This document shows positions 52,131 to 59,998 of a stretch of 64,000 bases of DNA, piece by piece. Every line of letters begins with the position of its first letter. The first letter of the stretch is position 1. The translations under genes and the position numbers were made by a program. The notes below the pieces were generated by a model, which was not told the DNA's origin, did no database searches, and saw only the letters and a program-made list of their open reading frames with translations. The DNA is from an uncultured Bacteroidales bacterium (lineage in GTDB: Bacteria; Bacteroidota; Bacteroidia; Bacteroidales; Paludibacteraceae), in contig CACZRD010000124.1 in the NCBI GenBank assembly GCA_902783545.1, forward strand, positions 1-64,000, given 5' to 3'.

Positions 52131-52940
52131 TTATGTGGTTTCTAAATATCTGTTACGCAGAATCTGTATATCATCGTTGGTGAGGCAGAGTATGTCGTGC
52201 AGGTAGTTCTGCATGCCGTCGAACTCGCGGTCGATGAGGTCGAGCGTGCGGATGAAGTTCTTGGTGCTCACGCCCATGAATGCCTGAATGACATCCATCT
52301 CGTTCTCTCCGCCGCCTTTGTCGAGTATATCCTGGTTGAGTTTGCGCACGATCGGTTCGTAGGCAACATTGCTACGGTCGAAGTCCGCAATGATCTGCTC
52401 TCTGTCCACGCCCAGGGCGAACAGCAGGAACGCTGCTCCCCAACCTGTTCGGTCTTTGCCTTGCGCGCAATGCCACAGGATGCCGGCATCTTCAGGAGCC
52501 TCGACGATCAGCCTGAGGAACGCTGCGTACTGCAACTGCGAGAACTCGCTGCGGATGAGTGACGGATACATGTTCGCCGCCATCTGTTGCACCTCGGGGT
52601 AGAACGAGTAGTTAACGATATGTTTGTCGAGTTCGAAGAATGCCTCCTCCGGAATAGGCTTACCGGTGTCCTGCTCTGCGCGCATGTCGATGGTGGGCAA
52701 CAGGTGGTGTTGTACGCCTTCGATCTCGCGGTCGGGCAGGTGCTCGCTTTCGCCCATTGATCGGAAGTCGAACACGCGGCAGAGGTTAAACTCGCTCTTC
52801 AGCCGCGCTACATCCGCATCGGTGGCATCATGCAGGTGTGCCGTCCGGAGCAGGCGATGCGAACGAACTATCCGTCCGTCTGCACCGATCATCCCGCCCA
52901 TATCGCGGGCATTATCTATATTGTCAAAAACAATGTGCAT
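52131..52940 (-). CDS. Tyrosine-protein phosphatase (PTP/DSP, Y_phosphatase3 type)
   Basis: 269 residues, cytosolic. Catalytic P-loop ILWHCAQGKDRTGWGAAFLL gives the C-x5-R signature; N-terminal NIDNARDMGGMIGADG and VFDFRSMGESEHLPDREI are typical of this group. Substrate unknown (protein phosphotyrosine, phosphoinositide or other). Sits 13 nt upstream of preA in the same operon. Confidence 0.87.
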   Translation of the reverse strand: MHIVFDNIDNARDMGGMIGADGRIVRSHRLLRTAHLHDATDADVARLKSEFNLCRVFDFRSMGESEHLPDREIEGVQHHLLPTIDMRAEQDTGKPIPEEAFFELDKHIVNYSFYPEVQQMAANMYPSLIRSEFSQLQYAAFLRLIVEAPEDAGILWHCAQGKDRTGWGAAFLLFALGVDREQIIADFDRSNVAYEPIVRKLNQDILDKGGGENEMDVIQAFMGVSTKNFIRTLDLIDREFDGMQNYLHDILCLTNDDIQILRNRYLETT

Positions 52941-52948
52941 TGTTTTTT

Positions 52949-53011
52949 CCGTTAAATAGTTAAACCGTTAAAATGGTTTTTATTCCATAAAACCGTTAAA
53001 CGGTTAAAAAA
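52949..53011. repeat. 8-bp-unit array with inverted part (GTTAAA family E)
   Basis: CCGTTAAA, TAGTTAAA, CCGTTAAA, then a spacer and ACCGTTAA, ACGGTTAA. AACCGTTAAA and its reverse TTTAACGGTT allow hairpins. Fills the 63-nt gap between the HD and PTP genes and reaches the HD stop codon (53004-53006). Confidence 0.8.
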
Positions 53012-53591
53012 CCTCATCAATCAGTCGTACGAACTCCTGATAGGCAAACGTATCGTTTAGCTCGCTCAGCGACGCAGCTAATCCGCGGTAATGCCATTCG
53101 TGGGAGGCTTTGTCCTTGACATGGAATATCTGCCACAACGTGTCACCTTTCTGCTGGTAGTCGCGCCAGATAGCGCGCATGTTACTCAGTTTGTCGCCCA
53201 TGGCTACGATCTTCGCGTCATGCGATGCGGCAGCCAGACGGTCGATAGCAGCCTGCTTACGCGCGTGCCAGGTCTCTTCCTCATTATTCCCTCCAGTAAA
53301 TACCTCACCGTCCAGTTGGTCACTCTCCGAATGCACCAACTCTGCCACACGGTTGCCAAAAGCCTCGCGGAGTTGCTCGACGGTCACATCGGTGTCTTCT
53401 ATCGTGTCATGCAACGCAGCTGCTGCCAGCAGTTCCTGATCGGGCGTGATGGTTGCCACTATCTCCACAGCCTCCATCGGATGCACGATATACGGGAATC
53501 CTTTACCCCGACGCTCGGTGTTGTGGTGTGCTTGAACAGCAAAGACGATAGCTCGGTCAAGCAGATCGGTGTCCATATACTTGTTTGCCAT
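53004..53591 (-). CDS. HD-domain hydrolase related to RelA/SpoT (small (p)ppGpp hydrolase-like)
   Basis: 195 residues. AIVFAVQAHHNTERRGKGFPYIVHPMEAVEIV, LLAAAALHDTIEDTDVT (HD motif with ED) and VAMGDKLSNMRAI match the hydrolase domain of RelA/SpoT and stand-alone Mesh1/SAH proteins. No synthetase or regulatory domain. Alarmone or related pyrophosphate hydrolysis is inferred from the motif. Fourth gene of the operon that begins at 56756. Confidence 0.85.
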   Translation of the reverse strand: MANKYMDTDLLDRAIVFAVQAHHNTERRGKGFPYIVHPMEAVEIVATITPDQELLAAAALHDTIEDTDVTVEQLREAFGNRVAELVHSESDQLDGEVFTGGNNEEETWHARKQAAIDRLAAASHDAKIVAMGDKLSNMRAIWRDYQQKGDTLWQIFHVKDKASHEWHYRGLAASLSELNDTFAYQEFVRLIDEVF

Positions 53592-53605
53592 AGTGGGTCT
53601 GATTA

Positions 53606-54538
53606 TTACATTTTCACTTTGAATTGCAAGGCGTGGTGAATGCAGTGGATCTCTGTCGGTCCCATGACGTTATGCAGAATACCGTCCGCCTCGAACATCA
53701 GGTGTTCCTCCGTCTCCATGCGGATGTCCTTACCTTGGTAAGCATGGATGAACGGCAGCTCTGTCAGTTTGCCGTTGAACAGGTTAGGCAGCGCCTTGAT
53801 GACCTGCCACAGCGTAGGTTTGCATACGAACATCGCGTTGAACACACCGTCCTGCGGGTCGGCGTCCGGGTTCTGCTTGATTCCTCCACCCGAGAACGGA
53901 CCGTTGCCGACGTTCATCGTGAACAGCGCCTCATCCACCAGAACCTCGCCGTCAACGATGAGCTGCATCGGGATAGGTTTCTGCTGTATGATGGCACCTA
54001 TCAGACCTATCACATAGTTGAAGTGATGCGACCCGAGGTAGTATTTCAGTTTCTCGGCTTTCTGGCAGCATAGCGGATCGACACCGAAACCTACGGAGTT
54101 GATGAAGTACCGGTGATGCTCGATGTGATTGCGCCAGTATGTCACGCAACCTACATCCAGCGGATGTCCTTCGCCCGACAGGAATCGTTCGATAGCCTCG
54201 CGGTACTTCTTTGTCAGGTTCCAGTAGCGCGCCCAGTCGTTGCCCGTGCCGCGCGGCATAAGTCCGAGTTTAATGTTCCGGCGCTCGTCGGCAGTGATCT
54301 TCGCACGCATGATGCCGTTCAGCACCTCTGACAACGTGCCATCACCGCCAAGCACGAGTATCTCGTCGCAGCGGTAGTCTTCCACCAACTCGCGTGCCAG
54401 CTCCGTGGCGTGCGCTGCGTACTTGGTTACGCGGAACTCGTACGGGATATGCCGTTCACGCAATAGGTTCCATAGATACATTCGTTGCATGCGGTAAGCA
54501 CGCTTGCCTGATTTCGGATTGATGATTACTCCTAACAT
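53606..54538 (-). CDS. Diacylglycerol/lipid kinase family protein
   Basis: 310 residues. LGVIINPKSGKRAYRMQ, the nucleotide loop ILVLGGDGTLSEVLNGI, LGLMPRGTGNDWARYW and MNVGNGPFSGGGIKQNPDADPQDG are signatures of the DAGK_cat/YegS/LCB5 family. Cytosolic, membrane-lipid substrate. Stop and neighbours spaced 14 nt on each side, consistent with one operon. Confidence 0.92.
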   Translation of the reverse strand: MLGVIINPKSGKRAYRMQRMYLWNLLRERHIPYEFRVTKYAAHATELARELVEDYRCDEILVLGGDGTLSEVLNGIMRAKITADERRNIKLGLMPRGTGNDWARYWNLTKKYREAIERFLSGEGHPLDVGCVTYWRNHIEHHRYFINSVGFGVDPLCCQKAEKLKYYLGSHHFNYVIGLIGAIIQQKPIPMQLIVDGEVLVDEALFTMNVGNGPFSGGGIKQNPDADPQDGVFNAMFVCKPTLWQVIKALPNLFNGKLTELPFIHAYQGKDIRMETEEHLMFEADGILHNVMGPTEIHCIHHALQFKVKM

Positions 54539-54550
54539 TGCTTGTTGATT

Positions 54551-54571
54551 GTTTAGAGTTTAGTGTTTAGC
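54551..54571. repeat. Heptamer array, family D (3 units) providing a stop codon
   Basis: GTTTAGA, GTTTAGT, GTTTAGC. On the minus strand the array reads ALNTKL and then TAA (54553-54555), the stop of the nucleotidyltransferase gene. Confidence 0.85.
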
Positions 54572-55329
54572 GCCTCAGCAAAGTGTTCGGCTTCGTCAAG
54601 TTGGTCAATCTTTCCCACATCCATCATTCTATAGTCTTGCGGCACAAAGGCGCGCACGGTGCCTGCTTGTCGCTCTACGACTGACAGATACGCATCAATG
54701 AGTGAGAACTTTTCCCCCTTCTTCCGCTGCGTCCGTCTTAGTTCGTCAAAGAACATCGGACTGACAATCTGCATGCCCGAGAATGCTAATCGGGTTAGCG
54801 GGTTAGCGGGTAGCGATGCCGGACGGCATTCGCCGGTTTTGATGTTTGTCCATCCGCGCAGCACTCCCTCGTTGTCAAACAGCAGGTACCGCTGCGTCTG
54901 CCTGTCCGATACCACCACCGTTGCCAAATGCTGATCGCTGACCATTGACTGCTGACTGCTGTATGCCGCCATGAGTTGCCGGATGTCGATGTTCGACAGT
55001 ATATCCACATTGCAGACCAGTACCGGCTCTTCTGCGCCCAGTAGCTCTGCTGCTTTCAATAGTCCTCCGCCGGTCTCCAGCAGAGTCTCGCGCTCGTCGC
55101 TGATCTGCACCCGGCAGCCAAAGCCCTCGTTCTCTTGCAGATAGTCGATGATCTGCTGCCCCAAGTGATGGATGTTTACCACGATATCCTCTATGCCCGC
55201 CTCCTTCAGGCGCTCTATCTGCCATTGCAGCAAGGTCTTGCCTGCCAACGGCAGCAAGGCTTTCGGTATCCTGTCGGTCAGCGGTTTGAGCCGTGTGCCC
55301 AACCCCGCCGCAAAGATCATCGCTTTCAT
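54553..55329 (-). CDS. murU: MurU-like sugar-1-phosphate nucleotidyltransferase
   Basis: 258 residues, probably N-acetylmuramate 1-phosphate uridylyltransferase of cell-wall recycling. MKAMIFAAGLGTRLKPLTDR with IPKALLPLAGKTLLQW is the nucleotide site; VVNIHHLGQQIIDYLQE, ETGGGLLKAAELLG and LVCNVDILSNIDIRQL match MurU more than GlmU or RmlA. It overlaps the kinase-RapZ gene by ATGA (55326-55329), the AmgK-MurU pairing known from Pseudomonas. Three short tandem arrays lie in this one gene (54551, 54787, 54931), two as loop insertions, one at the stop. The exact sugar is inference. Confidence 0.82.
   Translation of the reverse strand: MKAMIFAAGLGTRLKPLTDRIPKALLPLAGKTLLQWQIERLKEAGIEDIVVNIHHLGQQIIDYLQENEGFGCRVQISDERETLLETGGGLLKAAELLGAEEPVLVCNVDILSNIDIRQLMAAYSSQQSMVSDQHLATVVVSDRQTQRYLLFDNEGVLRGWTNIKTGECRPASLPANPLTRLAFSGMQIVSPMFFDELRRTQRKKGEKFSLIDAYLSVVERQAGTVRAFVPQDYRMMDVGKIDQLDEAEHFAEALNTKL
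54787..54810. repeat. 8-bp tandem array (3 units) inside murU-like gene
   Basis: TAATCGGG, TTAGCGGG, TTAGCGGG: 24 bp and frame neutral, coding ASLPANPLTRL on the minus strand. Confidence 0.8.
54931..54965. repeat. Heptamer array, family A inverted (5 units) inside murU-like gene
   Basis: CTGATCG, CTGACCA, TTGACTG, CTGACTG, CTGTATG on the plus strand; on the coding (minus) strand this is the nnnTCAG family and reads YSSQQSMVSDQH. Confidence 0.9.
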
Positions 55330-56756
55330 CGCTCCGGTAGTGTTCGTTCTACATTCTGCTCGCGGTGTATCAGTCGCACCTCTACGCCGAACTTCTCATT
55401 GATATGCTCCGCCATCTTCTCCGCGGCATATACCGAGCGATGCTGTCCGCCCGTACAACCGAAGCTGACCATCAGGTTCGTGAATCCGCGGTCTTTATAG
55501 CGTTTCACGCTCGCATCCACCAGCCTGTACGCCGCATCCAGGAACGGGAATATCTCTCCGTCGTCCTCCAGGAACTTGATAACCGGCTCATCCATTCCCG
55601 TCACGTGGTTGTATCGCTCGTACTTACCCGGGTTATTCACCGCACGGCAGTCGAACACAAATCCTCCGCCGTTGCCGCTGTCGTCTGCCGGTATACCTTT
55701 CTTAAACGAGAACGAATACACCTTCACTACCAGCGGTTTGCGGACACTCACCTCCTTGAACTGCTTCATCTCCGTCATCTCGTGCAGAACCTCTATCAGG
55801 TAGGGGTAGTCGTCTGCAGCATCCTTGAGCAGCCGTCTTAGATTCTCAATGGCAAACGGTATTGATTGCAGGAAATGCGGTTTCTTCTCAAAGTATCCGC
55901 GGAAACCATACGCGCCAAGTACCTGCATCGTGCGGAACAGCACAAAGTGCCTGAGCGTAGCGTAGAACTCCTGCCGGTTCACCTCCATATACTTGCCCAG
56001 TTCATCAAGATACTCCTCGATGAGTTCGTGTCGCAGTTCATCGTGGAAGTTCGCCTTCGCCTGCCATAGGAACGATGCCACATCGTAGTAGATCGGTCCG
56101 CGTCGTCCGCCCTGGAAGTCAATGAAGTACGGCTCGCCGTTAACTACCATGACGTTCCTACTCTGGAAGTCGCGGTACATGAAGGCGTTTTTATCTTTCT
56201 GCTGGAGCAGAATGTATGCCAGTCGCTCGAACTCGTTTTCGAGCTTGTCTTCCTGAAACTCCAGCCCCGTTGCCTTCAGGAAGCAGTACTTGAAGTAGTT
56301 CAGATCCCAACGAATACTGCGCAGGTTAAACTCCGGCTGCGGGTAGCACACGTTGAAGTCGAAATCCTCCGCCGCCTTGACCTGAAACTGCGCCAGCGCC
56401 CGCATAGTCTTGCGGAGCATCACTTTCTCGCTCTCGCAGAACACTCCCGTCTTCCGTCCTTCGGCTATATAGTTAAACAGCAGCGTATCGCCCAAGTCTT
56501 CTTGTACGTATGACATCTCGTCATCGCTTACAGCGAGAACGCGCGGCACATTGAGCCCCTGCTTCGCAAAGTGTGCAGCCATAGTCAGGAACGCATGATT
56601 CTCGTCATGCGACGTGCCCTCCACCCCGATGAGCGAGACAGAACGGTCCTCACTGTAGATGCGGTAGTACCGCCGGTTGCTGCCGGATGCGGTGAGAGCG
56701 ACAGTCTCTCCGACCGGCTTGCCGGTGGCTTGGGTAAAGAGTTGAGATAGTATCAT
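55326..56756 (-). CDS. AmgK-like sugar kinase fused to RapZ C-terminal domain
   Basis: 476 residues. Residues 1-335: phosphotransferase of the AmgK type (SGSNRRYYRIYSEDRSVSLIG, VPRVLAVSDDEMSYVQEDLGD, AFMYRDFQSRNVMVVNGEP with catalytic Asp, YFIDFQGGRRGPIYYDVASF). Residues about 350-476: RapZ C-terminal domain (VYSFSFKKGIPADDSGNGGG, FVFDCRAVNNPGKYERYNHV, MVSFGCTGGQHRSVYAAEKM), the part that in E. coli RapZ binds GlcN6P and partner proteins. The RapZ kinase-like N-terminal domain is missing, replaced by AmgK. With MurU-like downstream, a peptidoglycan amino-sugar salvage pair with a built-in sensor is proposed (inference). Own promoter upstream; head of the six-gene operon. Confidence 0.87.
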   Translation of the reverse strand: MILSQLFTQATGKPVGETVALTASGSNRRYYRIYSEDRSVSLIGVEGTSHDENHAFLTMAAHFAKQGLNVPRVLAVSDDEMSYVQEDLGDTLLFNYIAEGRKTGVFCESEKVMLRKTMRALAQFQVKAAEDFDFNVCYPQPEFNLRSIRWDLNYFKYCFLKATGLEFQEDKLENEFERLAYILLQQKDKNAFMYRDFQSRNVMVVNGEPYFIDFQGGRRGPIYYDVASFLWQAKANFHDELRHELIEEYLDELGKYMEVNRQEFYATLRHFVLFRTMQVLGAYGFRGYFEKKPHFLQSIPFAIENLRRLLKDAADDYPYLIEVLHEMTEMKQFKEVSVRKPLVVKVYSFSFKKGIPADDSGNGGGFVFDCRAVNNPGKYERYNHVTGMDEPVIKFLEDDGEIFPFLDAAYRLVDASVKRYKDRGFTNLMVSFGCTGGQHRSVYAAEKMAEHINEKFGVEVRLIHREQNVERTLPER

Positions 56757-56795
56757 CTATACGTGTTTTTCAAAAATTATTGCTCCAAAAACGTG

Positions 56796-56827
56796 CAAAG
56801 TTACGAAAATTTTTCTATATTTGCAAA
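56796..56827 (-). promoter_or_regulatory. Bacteroidales promoter for the amgK-rapZ operon
   Basis: Minus strand: TTTG (56827-56824), 20-nt spacer, TAACTTTG (56803-56796). ATG at 56756. Confidence 0.8.
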
Positions 56828-56888
56828 TTTTTATGGCAAAAACAACAAAATTTATCGCAGATAAATGCTATTCTGTCCGTATTTCGGC

Positions 56889-58004
56889 TTATTGATAGAC
56901 GACGCAGAAGCCTATATGCGAGAAGTTATCCACGCTGCGGAACATACCGTACGGGCAGTTGCCGTGGTAGGCACGCACGCCGATGGCGAAGCGTGAGAAG
57001 TAACCGTCGTAGTGCGGCATGTTGTAGCGCGCACCGACAAACACGCTATAGGTGAAACGTCTCGGGTCATATTTCGCTTCGCGGGGTGCGGTAGCATGTT
57101 CCGTTTCGGTCAATGAGTAGCCGTACATCGCACGGTTGCGCACCTCAGCGGATACAATTGCCTGAAAACCATGACGACTGCAGGCTGACTGATACTGGTA
57201 TTGCAGCCACATCTCAAACGGCAAACCGCTCGGCCCGTAGCGTTCGTTAATACCTATCTTGTTCGTACGCACCGGTTGGTTGGAAGCGATGTTGTTGACA
57301 TCGCCGTCACGGCTGTCGATGAAGTACCAGCCATGTTTGGGATTGATTAGCACCAGACCGCCCAGGCGGAGGGTGTGGCAGGAAGCATAGCGGTCTTCCG
57401 GCTCGTTGAGCGTGACGACGGTCTCGATGTAGTTGTAACTGACATTCACGCGCCGCAGCGCATAGCCCTTGTCCGCGCGCTGCAAAACCATTTCGTCGCC
57501 TATATGCGTTGACTCGTGCTTGAATGGACAGAACTGGATGCTATAGTTCTTTAAGAACGGCACAGACTCCTTGCCTTGCAGACGGTGAATGAACGTGAAT
57601 GTCGGTGCTGCGATGCGGTAGTCGGTATTCACCACAGGCGAGGTTGTATGCTCGGATATATCCATCCACAGATGTGCGCTGGCAGTCTGCGACATGTCGA
57701 ACCCGAAGCGCCGGTCTTGGATATCCATGTTCCAGACGCTGATTCGTACGCCGAACACAGCGAACATCTGCGCACTGTACTTGGCCGGCGAATTGCCGTA
57801 GTTCGTCTCGGGGGCGTAGGACACGGCGCCAATATCCATACGCATGTAATCCGGATGCTCGTCGGCATAGAACGAGTGACCGTACGGCACGTACTGAAAC
57901 CACCGTCCGGCTTTGTATGCTACCGAGTCCGGCAGAAGGTCTGCCGCCTGACTCGCAACAGTTGTTGCGCACAATAGTATAAGTGCAGAAATAATCCGTT
58001 TCAT
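56889..58004 (-). CDS. Exported protein of unknown function, probable outer-membrane barrel
   Basis: I do not recognise the family. 371 residues with signal peptide (IISALILLCATTVASQA). The mature part has no Cys-rich or catalytic motif and reads as alternating strands with many aromatics (VFGVRISVWNMDIQDRRFGFDM, RRVNVSYNYIETVVTLNE, RRFTYSVFVGARYNM, GYFSRFAIGVRAYHGN), ending IGFCVVYQ. This fits a small beta-barrel with girdle aromatics. It follows the glycosyltransferase gene by 38 nt, part of which is a heptamer array. Confidence 0.6.
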   Translation of the reverse strand: MKRIISALILLCATTVASQAADLLPDSVAYKAGRWFQYVPYGHSFYADEHPDYMRMDIGAVSYAPETNYGNSPAKYSAQMFAVFGVRISVWNMDIQDRRFGFDMSQTASAHLWMDISEHTTSPVVNTDYRIAAPTFTFIHRLQGKESVPFLKNYSIQFCPFKHESTHIGDEMVLQRADKGYALRRVNVSYNYIETVVTLNEPEDRYASCHTLRLGGLVLINPKHGWYFIDSRDGDVNNIASNQPVRTNKIGINERYGPSGLPFEMWLQYQYQSACSRHGFQAIVSAEVRNRAMYGYSLTETEHATAPREAKYDPRRFTYSVFVGARYNMPHYDGYFSRFAIGVRAYHGNCPYGMFRSVDNFSHIGFCVVYQ

Positions 58005-58021
58005 CTTATTTATGATTATTG

Positions 58022-58056
58022 TTGGCTATTGGCCATTAGCCGTTAGCTGATTGCTG
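58022..58056. repeat. Heptamer array, family B (5 units) providing a stop codon
   Basis: TTGGCTA, TTGGCCA, TTAGCCG, TTAGCTG, ATTGCTG. On the minus strand it codes the last residues (AAIS) of the glycosyltransferase and its TAA stop (58043-58045). Shares units with 11833-11860. Confidence 0.9.
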
Positions 58057-58996
58057 CCAGATACTCCTGTTCCGGCTGGCCGGGTGTAGGATGCCACTCC
58101 ACCTTCTGCATCACGCCGAGGGCATACATATCCATCACCGACGAGTACCCCGATCGGCATATTACTCGCTCTGCCCCGAGCATGTATGCAGCCAGATGAC
58201 TATCGTCCAGCCATGGCGCAAGGGTGATCTTGCCGTGCTTGACTACGGTAGGCGGATCTTGCATTCTGCCGCGAACGATCAGCACGGACTCATCGGCATT
58301 CTCGTAGCGGCGGATGATAGCTTGTTCGAATAGCGTACGCTGCGGCTCCAGACCGGATAGCACGGCTACGACCTGATATGTTGTGTCGGGAGCGAATGTC
58401 TTGCCGCTGAAACGCGACAGCACACCTATATACCTCGCATTAGCGGGCAGTACGGCGGGGTGTGACAATCTGCCAGCCAATCCAGGCTGCTGCTCATCAG
58501 GAATCCAACACTCGTCGTAACGATTGATGATCCTCCGGTGCCAGCGTGCCACCAGCGGCTCCAACCACCGCCACGGGCGTGGCAACGCTATCGTCAGCTG
58601 GTGCGTTATATATATTGTTCTGATAGCTGACTGCTGACCGCTGACTGCAGGCTGCTGAACGTACAGCCCAAACCGGTTATCGGATATAACCTCATCAATC
58701 TGCTCATAGCGCAGGTAGTTAGCAAGCATCTTATGGTCGGTAATTGCCGAGCGGATGATACGTGGCAGAGCACGCAGCATAGCCCATACTTGTCTCCCAC
58801 CTGTGCTGTAGCACAGATTCAACGGTGCCAACGGCAAAACGCGCAGAGTGGGGAAGTGCTTCCGTAGCAGCGTGAGCGACTCGCCGTCACCGCCCAGTAA
58901 CACCTCATGCCCCTCCGATAGCAGCCGCTCGATGAGCGGTACACACCGAGAGGCGTGACCTAATCCCCAGTTCAATGGTGCTACGAGTATACGCAT
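58043..58996 (-). CDS. GT28/MurG-like glycosyltransferase family protein
   Basis: 317 residues. MRILVAPLNWGLGHASRCVPLIERLLSEGHEVLLGGDG is the GT-B N-terminal loop; DNRFGLYVQ and IYITHQLTIALP are typical of the Bacteroidota group related to MurG/MGDG synthases; the C-terminal donor site is RVICRSGYSSVMDMYALGV and PGQPEQEYLA. Acceptor and donor unknown. A five-unit heptamer array (58621-58655) adds QQPAVSGQQSAI in the loop between the DNRFGLY and YITHQL elements. Between the radical SAM gene and the OM protein gene, presumably one operon. Confidence 0.83.
   Translation of the reverse strand: MRILVAPLNWGLGHASRCVPLIERLLSEGHEVLLGGDGESLTLLRKHFPTLRVLPLAPLNLCYSTGGRQVWAMLRALPRIIRSAITDHKMLANYLRYEQIDEVISDNRFGLYVQQPAVSGQQSAIRTIYITHQLTIALPRPWRWLEPLVARWHRRIINRYDECWIPDEQQPGLAGRLSHPAVLPANARYIGVLSRFSGKTFAPDTTYQVVAVLSGLEPQRTLFEQAIIRRYENADESVLIVRGRMQDPPTVVKHGKITLAPWLDDSHLAAYMLGAERVICRSGYSSVMDMYALGVMQKVEWHPTPGQPEQEYLAAIS
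58621..58655. repeat. Heptamer array, family A inverted (5 units) inside glycosyltransferase gene
   Basis: TGATAGC, TGACTGC, TGACCGC, TGACTGC, AGGCTGC on the plus strand; the coding strand reads QPAVSGQQSAI. Confidence 0.92.
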
Positions 58997-59023
58997 TTCC
59001 TACATGTAAAAAACTTTAATTGA

Positions 59024-59821
59024 TTACGCGGAGATCTGGATGTTGAATCCCTCAGCCATGAGCGGTGCGGCTATGGCTTCCATCTCAGCGCGGGAGATCT
59101 TCTCCAGCGTCTTGACAGGTGTAGCGCGGTCGATGACGTAGATCATGATCTGCTTGGGGTGTAACAGCCGTACTGCGTTGTACCATGCAGCAAGTTCGTC
59201 GGGCGTGGTGTTGTCCACTACGCTGCCATCAGGCAGTACACCGCGCAGAAAACAGGTCTGCAGGGTGAAGTCGCCGTCGAACAGCTGCAGTTTGCCGATG
59301 ATGTCGTCGGCTGTTAATCTATGATTAACGGGATCGTCGATAGCGCGCATTGTAGCGGTGATAGCGGAGTCGAGTTTGAGTATGCGGTTGTCGCAGCGGT
59401 ATAGTGCGCGCACCACATCCTCGCGACCGAGCTGCGTAGCGTTGGATAGTACCGAAACCTTCGCCTGTGGGCAATAGCGGTCACGCAACGCGCAGGTGTC
59501 ACTGATGATCCCCTCAAACTCCGGATGCATCGTCGGCTCGCCGTTACCGCTGAACGTAATCACATCAAGGCATTTACCATTTTCACATTTACCATTTGCC
59601 ATTTGGGGATCCGCATATCTGATTAAAGCGGTCTCCAATGCTTCGCGCACTTCGGCGCGCGTCGGCAGAACGGGGTGTGCAAACGGCTGGTTGAATCCGC
59701 ACTCGCAGTATATGCAGTTGAACGAACAGAGCTTGCCGTCCACGGGCATGAGGTTCACACCAAGCGACACTCCCAAACGGCGGGAGTGAATAGGACCATA
59801 TACTATTTCAGAGAATAACAT
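59024..59821 (-). CDS. Radical SAM protein (MoaA-like fold)
   Basis: 265 residues. GVSLGVNLMPVDGKLCSFNC and CIYCECG give the C-x3-C-x2-C site for the SAM-binding [4Fe-4S] cluster near residues 33-40. VITFSGNGEPTMHPEF is the GGE-like motif; SVLSNATQLG and LKLDSAI follow the barrel order. The product class is often annotated only as radical SAM protein; substrate unknown. The insertion QMANGKCENGKC directly before VITFSGNGEPT is encoded by a short tandem array (59572-59607) and adds two cysteines. No promoter box is seen in the 40 nt upstream; a terminator-like hairpin and tRNA-Pro lie there. Confidence 0.85.
   Translation of the reverse strand: MLFSEIVYGPIHSRRLGVSLGVNLMPVDGKLCSFNCIYCECGFNQPFAHPVLPTRAEVREALETALIRYADPQMANGKCENGKCLDVITFSGNGEPTMHPEFEGIISDTCALRDRYCPQAKVSVLSNATQLGREDVVRALYRCDNRILKLDSAITATMRAIDDPVNHRLTADDIIGKLQLFDGDFTLQTCFLRGVLPDGSVVDNTTPDELAAWYNAVRLLHPKQIMIYVIDRATPVKTLEKISRAEMEAIAAPLMAEGFNIQISA
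59572..59607. repeat. Heptamer array, family F (5 units, one of 8 bp) inside radical SAM gene
   Basis: ATTTACC, ATTTTCAC, ATTTACC, ATTTGCC, ATTTGGG. The one 8-bp unit keeps the coding frame out of the TAA present in the other frames. Confidence 0.85.
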
Positions 59822-59860
59822 GATTCTATCTGTAATGGAGTTAGTGTATTATTTACTATC

Positions 59861-59897
59861 AAAAGCAGCATCCGTCAAATGGGCGAATGCTGCTTTT
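59861..59897 (-). terminator. Hairpin terminator after tRNA-Pro
   Basis: Perfect 11-bp stem: AAAAGCAGCAT (59861-59871) with ATGCTGCTTTT (59887-59897), 15-nt loop. The stem touches the encoded CCA end of the tRNA. Only a T4 run, inside the stem, follows, so strength is uncertain; it could also be a processing signal. Confidence 0.65.
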
Positions 59898-59972
59898 GGT
59901 CGAGAAGAGGCGACTCGAACGCCCGACCCCCACGTCCCGAACGTGGTGCGCTACCAACTGCGCTACTTCTCG
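59897..59972 (-). tRNA. tRNA-Pro (anticodon CGG)
   Basis: 76 nt including encoded CCA. Acceptor CGAGAAG/CTTCTCG, D arm GCGC-AGTTGGTA-GCGC, anticodon stem CCACG/CGTGG with loop TTCGGGA (anticodon CGG), T arm GGGCG-TTCGAGT-CGCCT with one G.U pair. Transcribed from a promoter about 290 nt upstream. Confidence 0.95.
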
Positions 59973-59973
59973 T

Positions 59974-59995
59974 TTTTTTCGCTTCGTCGAAAAAA
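59974..59995. repeat. Hairpin directly 5' of tRNA-Pro
   Basis: TTTTTTCG (59974-59981), loop CTTCGT, CGAAAAAA (59988-59995): 8-bp stem, 1 nt from the mature tRNA 5' end. May guide processing or be part of the leader structure. Confidence 0.6.
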
Positions 59996-59998
59996 CCT

